Source of the DNA: Anadara kagoshimensis
Lineage: Eukaryota; Mollusca; Bivalvia; Arcoida; Arcidae
Length of the DNA: 64,000 nucleotides
NCBI GenBank assembly: GCA_021292105.1
Contig: CM037874.1
Span: forward strand, 6,631,886 to 6,695,885
Direction of reading: 5' to 3'
A model generated the notes under the pieces. That model was not told where the DNA came from. It made no database searches and saw only the letters and a program-made list of their open reading frames with translations. Both the position numbers and the translations under genes were made by a program. Positions 48,801 to 58,305 of the stretch are shown here, piece by piece (position 1 is the first letter of the stretch; each line of letters starts with the position of its first letter).

Positions 48801-51800
48801 GTGAGGCCAATGTATAACAGTGATACCATGAGATCAAAACCCCTATAGACACAGGTATAGTAACAATAAATAATCCAGGACAGAGAGTGAGGCCAATGTA
48901 TAACAGTGATACCATGAGATCAAAACCCCTATAGACACAGGTATAGTAACAATAAATAATCCAGGACAGAGAGTGAGACCAATGTATAACTGTGATACCA
49001 TGAGATCAAAACCCTATAGACACAGGTATAGTAACAATAAATAATCCAGGACAGAGAGTGAGGCCAATGTATAACAGTGATACCATGAGATCAAAACCCT
49101 ATAGACACAGGTATAGTAACAATAAATAATCCAGGACAGAGAGTGAGACCAATGTATAACAGTGATACCATGAGATCAAACCCCTATAGACACAGGTATA
49201 GTAACAATAAATAATCCAGGACAGAGAGTGAGACCAATGTATAACAGTGATAACATGAGATCAAACCCCTATAGACACAGGTATAGTAACAATAAATAAT
49301 CCAGGACAGAGAGTGAGACCAATGTATAACAGTGATACCACGAGATCAAACCCCTATAGACACAGGTATAGTAACAATAAATAACCCAGGACAGAGAGTG
49401 AGACCAATGTATAACAGTGATACCATGAGATCAAACCCCTATAGACACAGGTATAGTAACAATAAATAATCCAGGACAGAGAGTGAGACCAATGTATAAC
49501 TGTGATACCATGAGATCAAACCCCTATAGACACAGGTATAGTAACAATAAATAATCCAGGACAGAGAATGAGACCAATGTATAACTGTGATACCACGAGA
49601 TCAAGCCCTATAGACACAGGTATAGTTACAATAGATAATCCAGGACAGAGAGTGAGACCAATGTATAACAGTCAGACCATGAGATCAAACCCCTATAGAC
49701 ACAGGTATAGTAACAATAAATAATCCAGGACAGAGAGTGAGACCAATGTATAACAGTGATACCATGAGATCAAGCCCTATAGACACAGGTATAGTAACAA
49801 TAATTAATCCAGAACAGAGAGTGAGACCAATGTATAACAGTGATACCATGAGATCAAACCCCTATAGACACAGGTATAGTAACAATAAATAATTCAGGAC
49901 AGAGAGTGAGGCCAATGTATAACAGTGATACCATGGGATCAAACCCCTATAGACACAGGTATAGTAACAATAAATAATCCAGGACAGAGAATGAGACCAA
50001 TGTATAACAGTGATACCATGAGATCAAACCCCTGTAGACACAGGTATAGTAACAATAATTAATCCAGGACAGAGAGTGAGACCAATGTATAACAGTGATA
50101 CCATGGGATCAAACCCCTATAGACACAGGTATAGTAACAATAAATAATCCAGGACAGAGAATGAGGCCAATGTATAACAGTGATACCATGGGATCAAACC
50201 CCTATAGACACAGGTATAGTAACAATAAATAATCCAGGACAGAGAATGAGACCAATGTATAACAGTGATACCATAAGATCAAACCCCTATAGACACAGGT
50301 ATAGTAACAATAGATAATCCAGGACAGAGAGTGAGACCAATGTATAACAGTCAGACCATGAGATCAAACCCCTATAGACACAGGTATAGTAACAATAAAT
50401 AATCCAGGACAGAGAGTGAGACCAATGTATAACAGTGATACCATGAGATCAAACCCCTATAGACACAGGTATAGTAACAATAAATAATCCAGGACAGAGA
50501 GTGAGACCAATGTATAACAGTGATACCATGAGATCAAACCCCTATAGACACAGGTATAGTAACAATAGATAATCCAGGACAGAGAGTGAGACCAATGTAT
50601 AACAGTCAGACCATGAGATCAAACCCCTATAGACACAGGTATAGTAACAATAAATAATCCAGGACAGAGAGTGAGACCAATGTATAACAGTGATACCATG
50701 AGATCAAAACCCTATAGACACAGGTATAGTAACAATAAATAATCCAGGACAGAGAGTGAGACCAATGTATAACTGTGATAACATGAGATCAAACCCCTAT
50801 AGACACAGGTATAGTAACAATAAATAATCCAGGACAGAGAGTGAGACCAATGTATAACAGTGATAACATGAGATCACACCCCTATAGACACAGGTATAGT
50901 AACAATAAATAATTCAGGACAGAGAGTGAGACCAATGTATAACAGTGATAACATGAGATCACACCCCTATAGACACAGGTATAGTAACAATAAATAATCC
51001 AGGACAGAGAGTGAGACCAATGTATAACAGTGATACCACGAGATCAAACCCCTATAGACACAGGTATAGTAACAATAAATAATCCAGGACAGAGAGTGAG
51101 ACCAATGTATAACAGTGATACCATGGGATCAAACCTCTATAGACACAGGTATAGTAACAATAAATAATTCAGGACAGAGAGTGAGACCAATGTATAACAG
51201 TGATACCATGGGATCAAACCTCTATAGACACAGGTATAGTAACAATAAATAATTCAGGACAGAGAGTGAGACCAATGTATAACAGTGATACCATGAGATC
51301 AAACCCTATAGACACAGGTATAGTAACAATAAATAATTCAGGACAGAGAGTGAGACCAATGTATAACAGTGATACCATGAGATCAAACCCCTATAGACAC
51401 AGGTATAGTAACAATAAATAATCCAGGACAGAGAGTGAGACCAATGTATAACAGTGATACCATGAGATCAAACCCCTATAGACACAGGTATAGTAACAAT
51501 AAATAATCCAGGACAGAGAATGAGACCAATGTATAACAGTGATACCATGAGATCAAACCTCTATAGACACAGGTATAGTTACAATAAATAATCCAGGACA
51601 GAGAGTGAGACCAATGTAGAACTGTGACACCATGAGATCAAACCCCTATAGACACAGGTATAGTAACAATAAATAATCCAGGACAGAGAATGAGACCAAT
51701 GTATAACAGTGATACCATGAGATCAAACCCCTATAGACACAGGTATAGTAACAATAATTAATCCAGGACAGAGAGTGAGACCAATGTATAACAGTGATAC

Positions 51801-54800
51801 CTTGAGATCAAACCCCTATAGACACAGGTATAGTAACAATAATTAATCCAGGAGAGAGAGTGAGACCAATGTATAACTGTGATACCATGAGATCAAACCC
51901 CTACAGACACAGGTATAGTAATTATGCTGTGTTTTCTATCAAATTGAAACATATTGTCCATGATTTATATATATATATTTTTTTTACCAATATATGCACA
52001 TATTATATATTATTATATATATATTATAAATTATCATGTATTTGTACAACCTTTGTATACAGGTCCTTGTTTTAGTAGTCGTATCACTACGAGTCGCGCA
52101 AGTGTGACGAGTAGTGATGCTGCTACTTAAAAAAAGAATGAGACCTGATACTAAGGGTTGTACATGCACATTGTGTATATGATATTTTTATCTAACATTT
52201 CCAACTTGATTATTTTAACTTATTAAAATAACACTTTATGTGAAAAAATTATATTTTACCACAGAAAAATGCTGAACTATGTTATCACATACGTTCTTTA
52301 GTAATGACATCATTATTATCAGTTGACAAATTGGAGATTTCCCAATGATGTCACAATGAGAAATCCAACTAAAATTGCACATGTACTTTACTGCCAATAT
52401 TTGTGGTGATACAAGATTATGTATCATGTGTGTTCAATAAAACTTGTATTTCATCAAATCAGATAGAAAAACTAGTCTAATGTTAGATATATACAATGAC
52501 GTCCCATCCAAAGCAGAATACTCTACTTTCATTCATTCTATGTAACCGAGACTAGGATAAACAACTGTGCTTATAACAAACTTGAAATACTAGTTTATAA
52601 TTTGTTGTAGTAACGAATACAGATCAGGATCAAGAGAATCGTGGACATATTATGACTTCTCAGCTAATTATGCTAAGTCAAAAGACTTCAGAAATAACAC
52701 CACTACACATCCTAAAGCCAATTATACACTATTTGACAAGACATCTGAGTTTATGGTGATAACATTTATATCAGTAATTGTGATTTATGCATTTATTAAT
52801 CATATGTAAGTAGAATTTTAAATCATTAAGCAGAATATAATCTTAGTTAAATACTTATTTTTTCAAATTGTATAATGGACTTCACCAGTGTACCACATGA
52901 TCAATACCCCTTAATGTTTATGTGAATGTTTCAGAAATTGTTTATATTGAAATTTCCAGGAGTAACACCATTTTTATGGGGAAAACTTGAACTGAAGCGA
53001 TATTCCATCTTCAATGGAAACAATTGTTTAGAAAAAACGTTATTGGGTATCATGTGGTACACTGGCAAATTTAATTGTAAAGTTATTTAGCAATGAATCT
53101 ATTTAAAATAACATAGCTTTTGTGACTGAAGTGAACTGTCCATTGTAGTAAAAAAGAGGGGAAATAAATGTTATTGTAAAGGGGTTTGGCATTGAATCTT
53201 ATGAAAAATACAACCTGTATGTAACTGATATAAAATGTCACAGTATGAAAGGACAAATATTGCCATTGTAAAGGGGTTTGGTATTGAATAAAAAGAAACT
53301 AGATTTTGAACTGGAATAATCTGTCACTGTGTGGTGATAAAATAGTTGTCAGTTCAAGCACAGGCATTACACTGCCATCCATAAATACTGGTACCTCTAG
53401 AAATTTACATTTGCAATAGTATTATATTCATAATGTCAATTTGCAATTGTTAAATTGAAATATTGAAGTTTTTGTAGTATTTTAAAGTGATATCTTTTAA
53501 CTTCATGATGATTAAAATGTCTGCAACAATGTTGTGTCTCTTGAAAACAAAATTCTTGGAATTTTTTAAAATTTTGGGCAAAAATATAAAAATGGAAGGA
53601 AAAATATAAAAATATATTTAATATTTACAAAGATTTTCCTTAACTTAAATTTAGTAAATATTGCTGATCTTTTTTGGAACTAAAATGGTAATTTTTGACA
53701 AAATCAAATACAGATGTTATAAGATTGAAGTACGGTACAGGCCTGTAGAGAGTTAAACACTGAGTTAACTGTAGAATCAACGGCTAATCTCTAACCCTCG
53801 TTAGCCTCATTATTCCGACAGCCTTTGGCAGTCATTGCTATCCATTTCTTGGTAGCTGTTGTGTCACTAGCTATCTCGGAAGCTGAGCTTCGACTTGTTT
53901 TTCGTTAGTTTAGGGTTAAACTTTTGACAGGTCTGTACCGTATGTCATCTTCAAAACAGTGTCTTAAATTCCTGAATAGCTTTACAATTAACAAAATTAT
54001 GAAGATTTCAAATTTGTTAGACTTAAGTTAAGGAAAATCTTAATTAAGGTATGATTTTTGAAACTGGGGCCAGGTGGTTTTATGTGGAGGTAGTTTTTAA
54101 ATTAAAATATGAAACACAATTACCTTAAAGCACTGGTTTTATTTGATGTCTGGCCTTTTTTAAGAATTGAATGTATATGGTTATTTGTATTTTTGTACAT
54201 TTTACCATTCTTAGACTGATAAATAGGTTATTATTTTGAACACTGACACTGGTGTTAATGTGAATCTCTCCATGTAGAACAAGTGACAAAGCTTTGTCAA
54301 TATAGGTTTTATTACATAGGGATTTGAAACACTACACAGTATTGACAATAACTGTAGATATGAGGTGGTTCTAAAGACTGCCCAGTTATAGTCCTGGTTG
54401 TTAAGATATAAACAACATTTACCACCAAACTAGGTGGGGTTATCATGTCTTCTTATCTGACTCAGTCTGATTCGATCACTTTTATTTTAGTTGTAAGCAT
54501 GCTCTGTAGTGGCAAAAGGGGCCTATTCTTTTCCAGCTTTACAGAAGCGTCTTTAGTGTGTACTGAAACACAGGGCCTTGGTTTTGAGTCTCATCCAAAA
54601 GACTATTCCAGTAATGAGCTTTTTACAACTCTAGTATGGGCAGGAAATGAATATCATCCAGTGAATTTCATAGTTCTGAGTGAGGTTCCAACCCACAACC
54701 ATTGACTGTGAAAGTCAGTTACAGTACTACTTGGCCATGTCCCCATAGGGTGGGTTGAATGCAAAGCATATTTTCTTCAGTTGCAACATTCAGTGTGTAT

Positions 54801-57800
54801 ATAATTGCTATATTTTGTATTTTTTAAAACATTTTGAAGACTGAAACTGATGTCCAAAGATATAAATTACCAGATTAAATTGTGTCACAGACAACAAAAA
54901 CATTATAGGTATGTAAAACTTGCTTTAAATAATACTTATATATAACAAGTAATAAATAACGAAAGAAGGTTCTGTAAAAATCCTTGATGAAACAGAGTTG
55001 AGTTAAGTAATAGTGTTTAATGTCCCAGTCAAGAATATTTCACTTATATTGAGACATTGCCAGCTATAAGTGAAGGTGGGTTGCACTTATAGCATTATAC
55101 AGCATGACAAGGGACCTTGTAAATTCTATGTTCCCATCTGAAAGAGCTGTTACTTTCATTTACTAATGCCAAGTGCTTGGGAAAAGAACAGTCAGTATCC
55201 ACTTTCAAGTCTTAGGTCAGACCCTTTCGGTGTTCAGAATCACGACCTCCCACTTACATGCTTGATGAAACAGAACTATAGCTTATAAATTAACAAAATT
55301 GTGTACTATCTGCGATTTGATTGGAGTTGTTCATCTAATCTGTCACTGTGAAATACAATTCCTTCATTGTTCCTTTTATTCAGTTATATACATACAGTTA
55401 TTGTAACCATACAGATTCTTCCTGAAGTATGTCTAAAGATTGCATAATATTTACTGCATGAAAATGCCATTCTTGCATACTCATTTATTTGTAGAAAAAA
55501 ATATATGAAATAGACATAGTAGTCATTGACCTCAGAGAACGGTGAATATTAATCCTTGTGAAAAACTTTATGTAGCTCGTTTTCACTGTATTATAAGTTG
55601 AAGGGTTCTGAAGACAAGTTCTACACATCATGCACTTTGATTATTTAATTTGAGAAATAAAATAAAATCAAATTTTATTTCTCTAATAACCGTCGGATGT
55701 CCTATATGAGGTTTCAAACATGCATTTATATACTGCCCAGATCTGCTGTGTTGGCCCCAAAAGGGGAAGTTTATTGATACCCCGGTATATAGATTCTCAT
55801 GAAAATTTTATAATACTGTAAAAGATACTGTTAACCACTAAAGTTTTGGTGTGTATATTTATGCTGTCGAATATCAGGACAATTTGGTTTGACTTGCTCC
55901 TAGGACCTTATTTAAATATTACATTTCTGATAGGTTTGACAATATGGACTCTCACCCTATCAGAAATGTAATATTTATTTTATTATACCGATTCATCAAA
56001 GTATACTGGATTGAAAATCATGACAGTCAGCTGTCAAAATGTAAGAAACTTATAAGACACTTGTATTTAACATTACTTTAGAAAAGTGTTTTACTGATTT
56101 AGAAATGAATGCGTTCAAACCACATACGCATTTTTTCTGCACATGTGACATTTTTGGTAATGTCAACAGCTCAAGTAATGTCACCCTGTAACTAAATCCG
56201 AGTTTGACATTAAATTTACCCAAACGCTCATTAACTTATAAATTTCTGAAAATTCACAAAAAGTATAATAATATTTGATGTATTAGCAGCACACAGAGTA
56301 GAAATGTTTATTGATACTACTTAAAATTCAGTACCATAGGGATGTAAAGACTAGTTACAACCCTTTGATCTGTCTGGCATATCATAAACCAGGAAGTAAA
56401 ATCTTCCTTCCCAGCTTAGTATAACAACCAAGTCTGAACATAATTAACAGATCATCGGTCATGCCCAAAATGTTCCGACAAATGGCTGGTATACTTGATT
56501 TACACGCAAAAAGAATTAAAAAAAAACTCGGCCCGAATTATGCAGTTTATTGACCAAAGCAGCGTCACAGCAGCTAATGACGTAATAGTGTCTGTGACGC
56601 TGCTTTGGTACCGACATGGCAGACAGTGTCAGAACATAATACACATGGTCGGCGATACGTCAATTATGGTCTAGTATACCTGTCAAATCTTTAAATGTAT
56701 AGTGGTTAATTCAGACAATTAATCAAATAACAGACCAATTAGACATTTTTATTTCATGGTGGGTGAGAAATAGAATGATAATTGATATTAGTAAAGAACA
56801 ATCACTCAGTCAGTCATGTCAGAATTTTGTTTCTGTTTTTGTTTTTTTACAAAATGTAACCATAGTTGGGTATAGACATTATACTGCTACTTTATCATAC
56901 TGTTATACTATAAAGGGGGTTATTTTCGCTGGGTGAAAATTTTGCGATTTCTGAAATCTCGCATTTCGTGTGGTTGTAATTTTTGCGTTACCAATATAAG
57001 TGGGTGTATATTGTTTATATATATGATATATTAACCTGTGTATGGTAGTTATTTTGGCGTGGGTAAAATTTTCGCGGTAATTTCTTAAGGGTGAAATAAG
57101 CAATAACTTTATCCACACGAAAATTTCCCCCATTACAGTATACATAAGGTTGGTTGGTTGGTTGGTTGGTTGGTTGAATGTTGCTTAACGTCGCATCAGC
57201 AATTTTTCAGCTTTTCGCCACGAGAACTATTTAATTAATCTCTATGGATTAATCTATGAACAATTTTGTGGATGCATGTGAAGTGTGAGTGTGTTGTATG
57301 GTCTGCCTTGTACTAGCGCGCACTCAGGGCGACTTTACCGTGCTAGCTCATAGAGTCAGTACGCCGCAGACGAGCGTACCACTCCCCCAGTCCATTATAC
57401 TGATACCAGGTGAATCAGTAAAGGCCAACAACAAGGAAAATATACATAAGTGGTGACTTTGATCATAATACATGTAATTACAGAATCTAATTGAGTTCAT
57501 TTGAAGTGGTATATTATAGTCTCAGATATTTGTGGTAATTTATTTTCCAATTTTATCTTCTCATGAAAAGTAGTTGGTTAACAGTATTGGACATGCCTTC
57601 AGGTGAACAATAATTTCAATTGTTTTCCCCTAAACTATAATAAAAAATTTAAATGTAACTTGAAACTTCATTCAAACTACTATCTACTGATTTGATAAAA
57701 ACATACCAGACTTGATGTCTTTAATTTAACATAATCTATTTTTTCATTTTGACAGCATTCTTAGAAGAGTCTCTAGCTCAATAGTAAAGAAGAAATTGAT

Positions 57801-57825
57801 GCAAGAGTTTCCTAGAGGCTTTTAA
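36731..57825 (+). CDS. DNAJC4: J-domain membrane protein, DNAJC4-like (5' exon not found)
   Basis: Exons 36731-36815, 41504-41691, 52611-52805 and 57756-57825 join in consistent phase to give 178 residues of C-terminal sequence. The J domain runs from HYDTLGVKPTATQSEIRLAY through the HPD tripeptide (41507-41515) to KFVLLSTAYNILS and SSRRKYD. A linker with SRESWTYYDFS follows. Then comes one hydrophobic segment, FMVITFISVIVIYAFINH, and a basic tail ending FPRGF. J domains stimulate Hsp70 ATPase through HPD, so this is probably a membrane-anchored Hsp70 co-chaperone. The SRR-Y-D end of the J domain, the SW motif and a single membrane helix followed by a basic tail fit DNAJC4 best; DNAJC30 is the alternative, so the symbol is tentative. 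The first exon must end in phase 2 upstream of 36730 and I could not identify it. The second identified exon ends in the large 85-bp array. Confidence 0.8.
36868..37198 (+). mobile_element. tRNA-derived SINE (family C), J-protein intron
   Basis: The head is TGGTAGCTCAGTTGGTAAAG. The body is TAGTGACTATTCTTTGTCAA, GATGCCCCATGCCACGACAG and CTATAGCTAGTGGCATC. The tail is GGACGTAAAACCCC followed by CAATCAATCA. Same family as 22403-22730. Confidence 0.82.
38095..38967 (+). repeat. 145-bp tandem repeat, block 1 (about 6 copies)
   Basis: GGTCATGGGTTC recurs at about 38258, 38403, 38549, 38694 and 38840, a period of 145-146 bp. Each unit includes CAAAGGTCAAGGTCACAGAT, AACTATAAACTTTTTGTATA and GGTATTGATACAAC. 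Confidence 0.92.
38968..40337. mobile_element. 1.4-kb insertion splitting the 145-bp array
   Basis: The repeat unit breaks after ATCATTT at 38967 and resumes at about 40358. The insert begins TTGTACAGCGT (38968-38978) and its inverse ACGCTGTACAA is at 40327-40337. About 20 bases of extra sequence (CAGCACGACAGTGCTATGTT) lie between the right TIR and the resumed array, so boundaries and target duplication are uncertain. A minus-strand open frame at 39243-38962 is not recognised. A run of 16 C occurs at 40264-40279. Confidence 0.5.
40264..40279. repeat. Poly-C tract (16 C)
   Basis: Sixteen C in AT-rich DNA, inside the 1.4-kb insertion; a site prone to slippage and sequencing error. Confidence 0.95.
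40356..41372 (+). repeat. 145-bp tandem repeat, block 2 (about 7 copies)
   Basis: It continues the same unit as block 1 with small deletions (for example around 40520 and 40890). GGTCAAGGTCAC is retained in most copies. It ends shortly before the right terminus of the enclosing element. Confidence 0.9.
41504..41691 (+). CDS. DNAJC4: J-protein exon: HPD loop and helix III; contains first copy of the 85-bp unit
   Basis: The acceptor is GTATTCCTAG/AGG. It encodes RHPDMNPNDPKSHEKFVLLS, TAYNILSDKSSRRKYDETIN and a tail ending NPYRH. The donor used for an intact frame is CACAG/GTATAG at 41692; an in-frame TAA follows at 41708-41710 if it is not spliced. The last 76 bases of the exon are the founding segment of the tandem array downstream. 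Confidence 0.88.
41616..51921 (+). repeat. 85-bp tandem array containing an exon end plus splice donor, about 120 units
   Basis: The unit runs CAATAAATAATCCAGGACAG through GAGTGAGACCAATGTATAAC and AGTGATACCATGAGATCAAA to CCCCTATAGACACAG, then the intron start GTATAGTAA. The first unit is inside the coding exon ending at 41691; the last unit ends at 51921, where unique intron sequence (TTATGCTG) begins. The length of 10.3 kb divided by 85 gives about 121 units. Some are 84 bp (AATAATAATCC) or have 1-4 base deletions. Sequence variants are GTGATACC, CTGTGATACC, CTGTGACACC, GTCAGACC, GATAAC with CACACCC, and AATAGGGGACAG. Founding breakpoints share only AA (exon GAAACAATA, intron AGTAATTAT). Confidence 0.97.
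52436..52441 (+). promoter_or_regulatory. AATAAA in intron just after the array
   Basis: A canonical hexamer lies about 500 bp beyond the array and upstream of the next coding exon. It could end transcripts that fail to splice the array region. This is inference only. Confidence 0.25.
52611..52805 (+). CDS. DNAJC4: J-protein exon: linker and transmembrane segment
   Basis: The acceptor is TTTGTTGTAG/T, and the T completes AG/T (Ser) from any array-type donor. It encodes NEYRSGSRESWTYYDFSANY and more, up to FMVITFISVIVIYAFINH. The donor is CATAT/GTAAGT, ending in phase 2. Confidence 0.85.
53080..53335. repeat. Degenerate tandem repeat of about 95 bp, three copies
   Basis: AAAGTTATTTAGCAATGAAT, AAAGGGGTTTGGCATTGAAT and AAAGGGGTTTGGTATTGAAT recur with a downstream ACTGTCC or CTGTCACTGTG motif. 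In a J-protein intron. Confidence 0.65.
53629..54072. mobile_element. MITE family B, copy 5, interrupted by MITE A6
   Basis: The left AAGATTTTCCTTAACTTAAA and the right TTAAGTTAAGGAAAATCTTA then TGAAACTGGGGCC are inverted. The outermost left bases are lost. GTGTCTTAAATTCCTGAATA at about 53959 matches copy 3. Confidence 0.7.
53731..53942. mobile_element. MITE family A, copy 6, nested in a MITE family B copy
   Basis: The outer ends are perfect inverses: TACGGTACAG at 53731-53740 and CTGTACCGTA at 53933-53942. They show the full terminus of the family (TACGGTACAGRCCTGTCGAA). It interrupts family B sequence between GATTGAAG and TGTCATCTTC. Confidence 0.82.
54500..54748 (-). mobile_element. tRNA-Ser-like SINE, antisense
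   Basis: The minus strand starts TATGGGGACATGGCCAAGTA (A box) and has TGTGGGTTGGAACCTCACTC (B box) and a body with GCTCATTACTGGAATAGTC. The 3' limit near 54500 is uncertain. The 86-codon frame at 54445-54705 is a chance frame in it. Confidence 0.55.
55010..55262 (-). mobile_element. SINE family C, antisense copy
   Basis: GTCAAGAATATTTCACTTAT, CAGCTATAAGTGAA, GCCAAGTGCTTGGGAAAAGA and AACAGTCAGTATCCACTTTC are the inverse of the family C body. The tRNA-like head near 55230-55260 is degraded. It lies in a J-protein intron. Confidence 0.72.
55914..55976. repeat. Perfect 21-bp inverted repeat (hairpin), 21-base loop
   Basis: AAATATTACATTTCTGATAG+G at 55914-55934 pairs perfectly with 55956-55976. 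The loop is TTTGACAATATGGACTCTCA+C. It lies in a J-protein intron. Confidence 0.85.
56553..56609. repeat. Perfect 18-bp inverted repeat (hairpin), 21-base loop
   Basis: ACCAAAGCAGCGTCACAG at 56553-56570 pairs perfectly with CTGTGACGCTGCTTTGGT at 56592-56609. GC-richer than the surroundings. Confidence 0.88.
56904..57142. mobile_element. MITE with TATACTRTAAWGGGGG ends
   Basis: Left TATACTATAAAGGGGG and right CCCCCATTACAGTATA are inverted with two mismatches in 16. The interior is rich in TTTTCGC/GCGAAAA. TA is the likely target duplication. Confidence 0.7.
57149..57420. repeat. (TTGG)n tract with SINE-like dispersed repeat
   Basis: GGTT repeats at 57149-57174 run into GAATGTTGCTTAACGTCGCA then TCAGCAATTTTTCAGC. 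Later come GCGCGCACTCAGGGCGAC and GCAGACGAGCGTACCACTCC. The GC content is higher than the surroundings. I judge it a dispersed element (SINE 3' part, antisense or sense) from wording common in molluscan repeats; the ends are not defined. Confidence 0.45.
57756..57825 (+). CDS. DNAJC4: J-protein last coding exon
   Basis: The acceptor is CATTTTGACAG/C. It encodes ILRRVSSSIVKKKLMQEFPR and then GF-stop, a basic tail just after the membrane helix. The stop (57823-57825) lies one base before a potential donor AAG/GTAATT, suggesting a 3'UTR intron. Confidence 0.78.
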
Positions 57826-58039
57826 GGTAATTAGGTTTGCTTGTACACCATATCTAACCAATTGAATTCTTGTAAACTAGAACTACTCAGAAAATTTTAG
57901 ACCCCAAAAATGGAGAAATAAAGAAAATCTTTAAAAATTGTCTACTCTGAATATACAAAAGATATGGCTTTGATATTTCATCACCTAGTTTTGGATTTGC
58001 ACAAATTGTATATAGGGAAATGAATGACAAGGTATTTAA

Positions 58040-58054
58040 GGGGGGGGGGGGGGG
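58040..58054. repeat. Poly-G tract (15 G)
   Basis: Fifteen G immediately before the diverged 145-bp-type repeat. Confidence 0.95.
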
Positions 58055-58059
58055 TTACT

Positions 58060-58305
58060 AAAATGGTGTATTTGTCAAACTATAAACTTTTTGTATCATG
58101 ACATATGGATGAAGGTCATATGTTCAAAGTTCCAGGTCATAGTTTCAAATAATACGGAAATGGTTAATTATCTGGAAAACTATAAACTTTTAATATAGGC
58201 ATGAATATTTTTTGCAGAGCTATCATTTTGATATATAGTTGAAAGTCATGGATTTGAAAGTCAAGGTCACAAATGTACATATAAGAATACTGAAATGGCT
58301 AAGCT
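58060..58305 (+). repeat. Diverged 145-bp-type repeat, about 1.7 copies
   Basis: AACTATAAACTTTTTGTAT, GAAATGGTTAATTATCTGGA and GAAAGTCAAGGTCAC match the unit in 38095-41372 but are more diverged. It follows a G15 tract (58040-58054) and has no visible TIR ends. Confidence 0.75.

Noticed and set aside
42225..51421. Open frames in the 85-bp array (42225-42542, 48636-48848, 51200-51421 and antisense 48676-48915)
   Set aside because: They arise from chance runs of 84-bp or shifted units; the real coding part is only the exon ending at 41691.
41616..51921. CRISPR-like direct repeat array
   Set aside because: Units are contiguous with no unique spacers, no cas genes occur, and the sequence is eukaryotic with spliced genes.
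54445..54705. 86-codon plus-strand frame
   Set aside because: It lies in an antisense tRNA-Ser-like SINE; no domain seen.
56903..57145. 80-codon minus-strand frame
   Set aside because: It coincides with a MITE and its ends.
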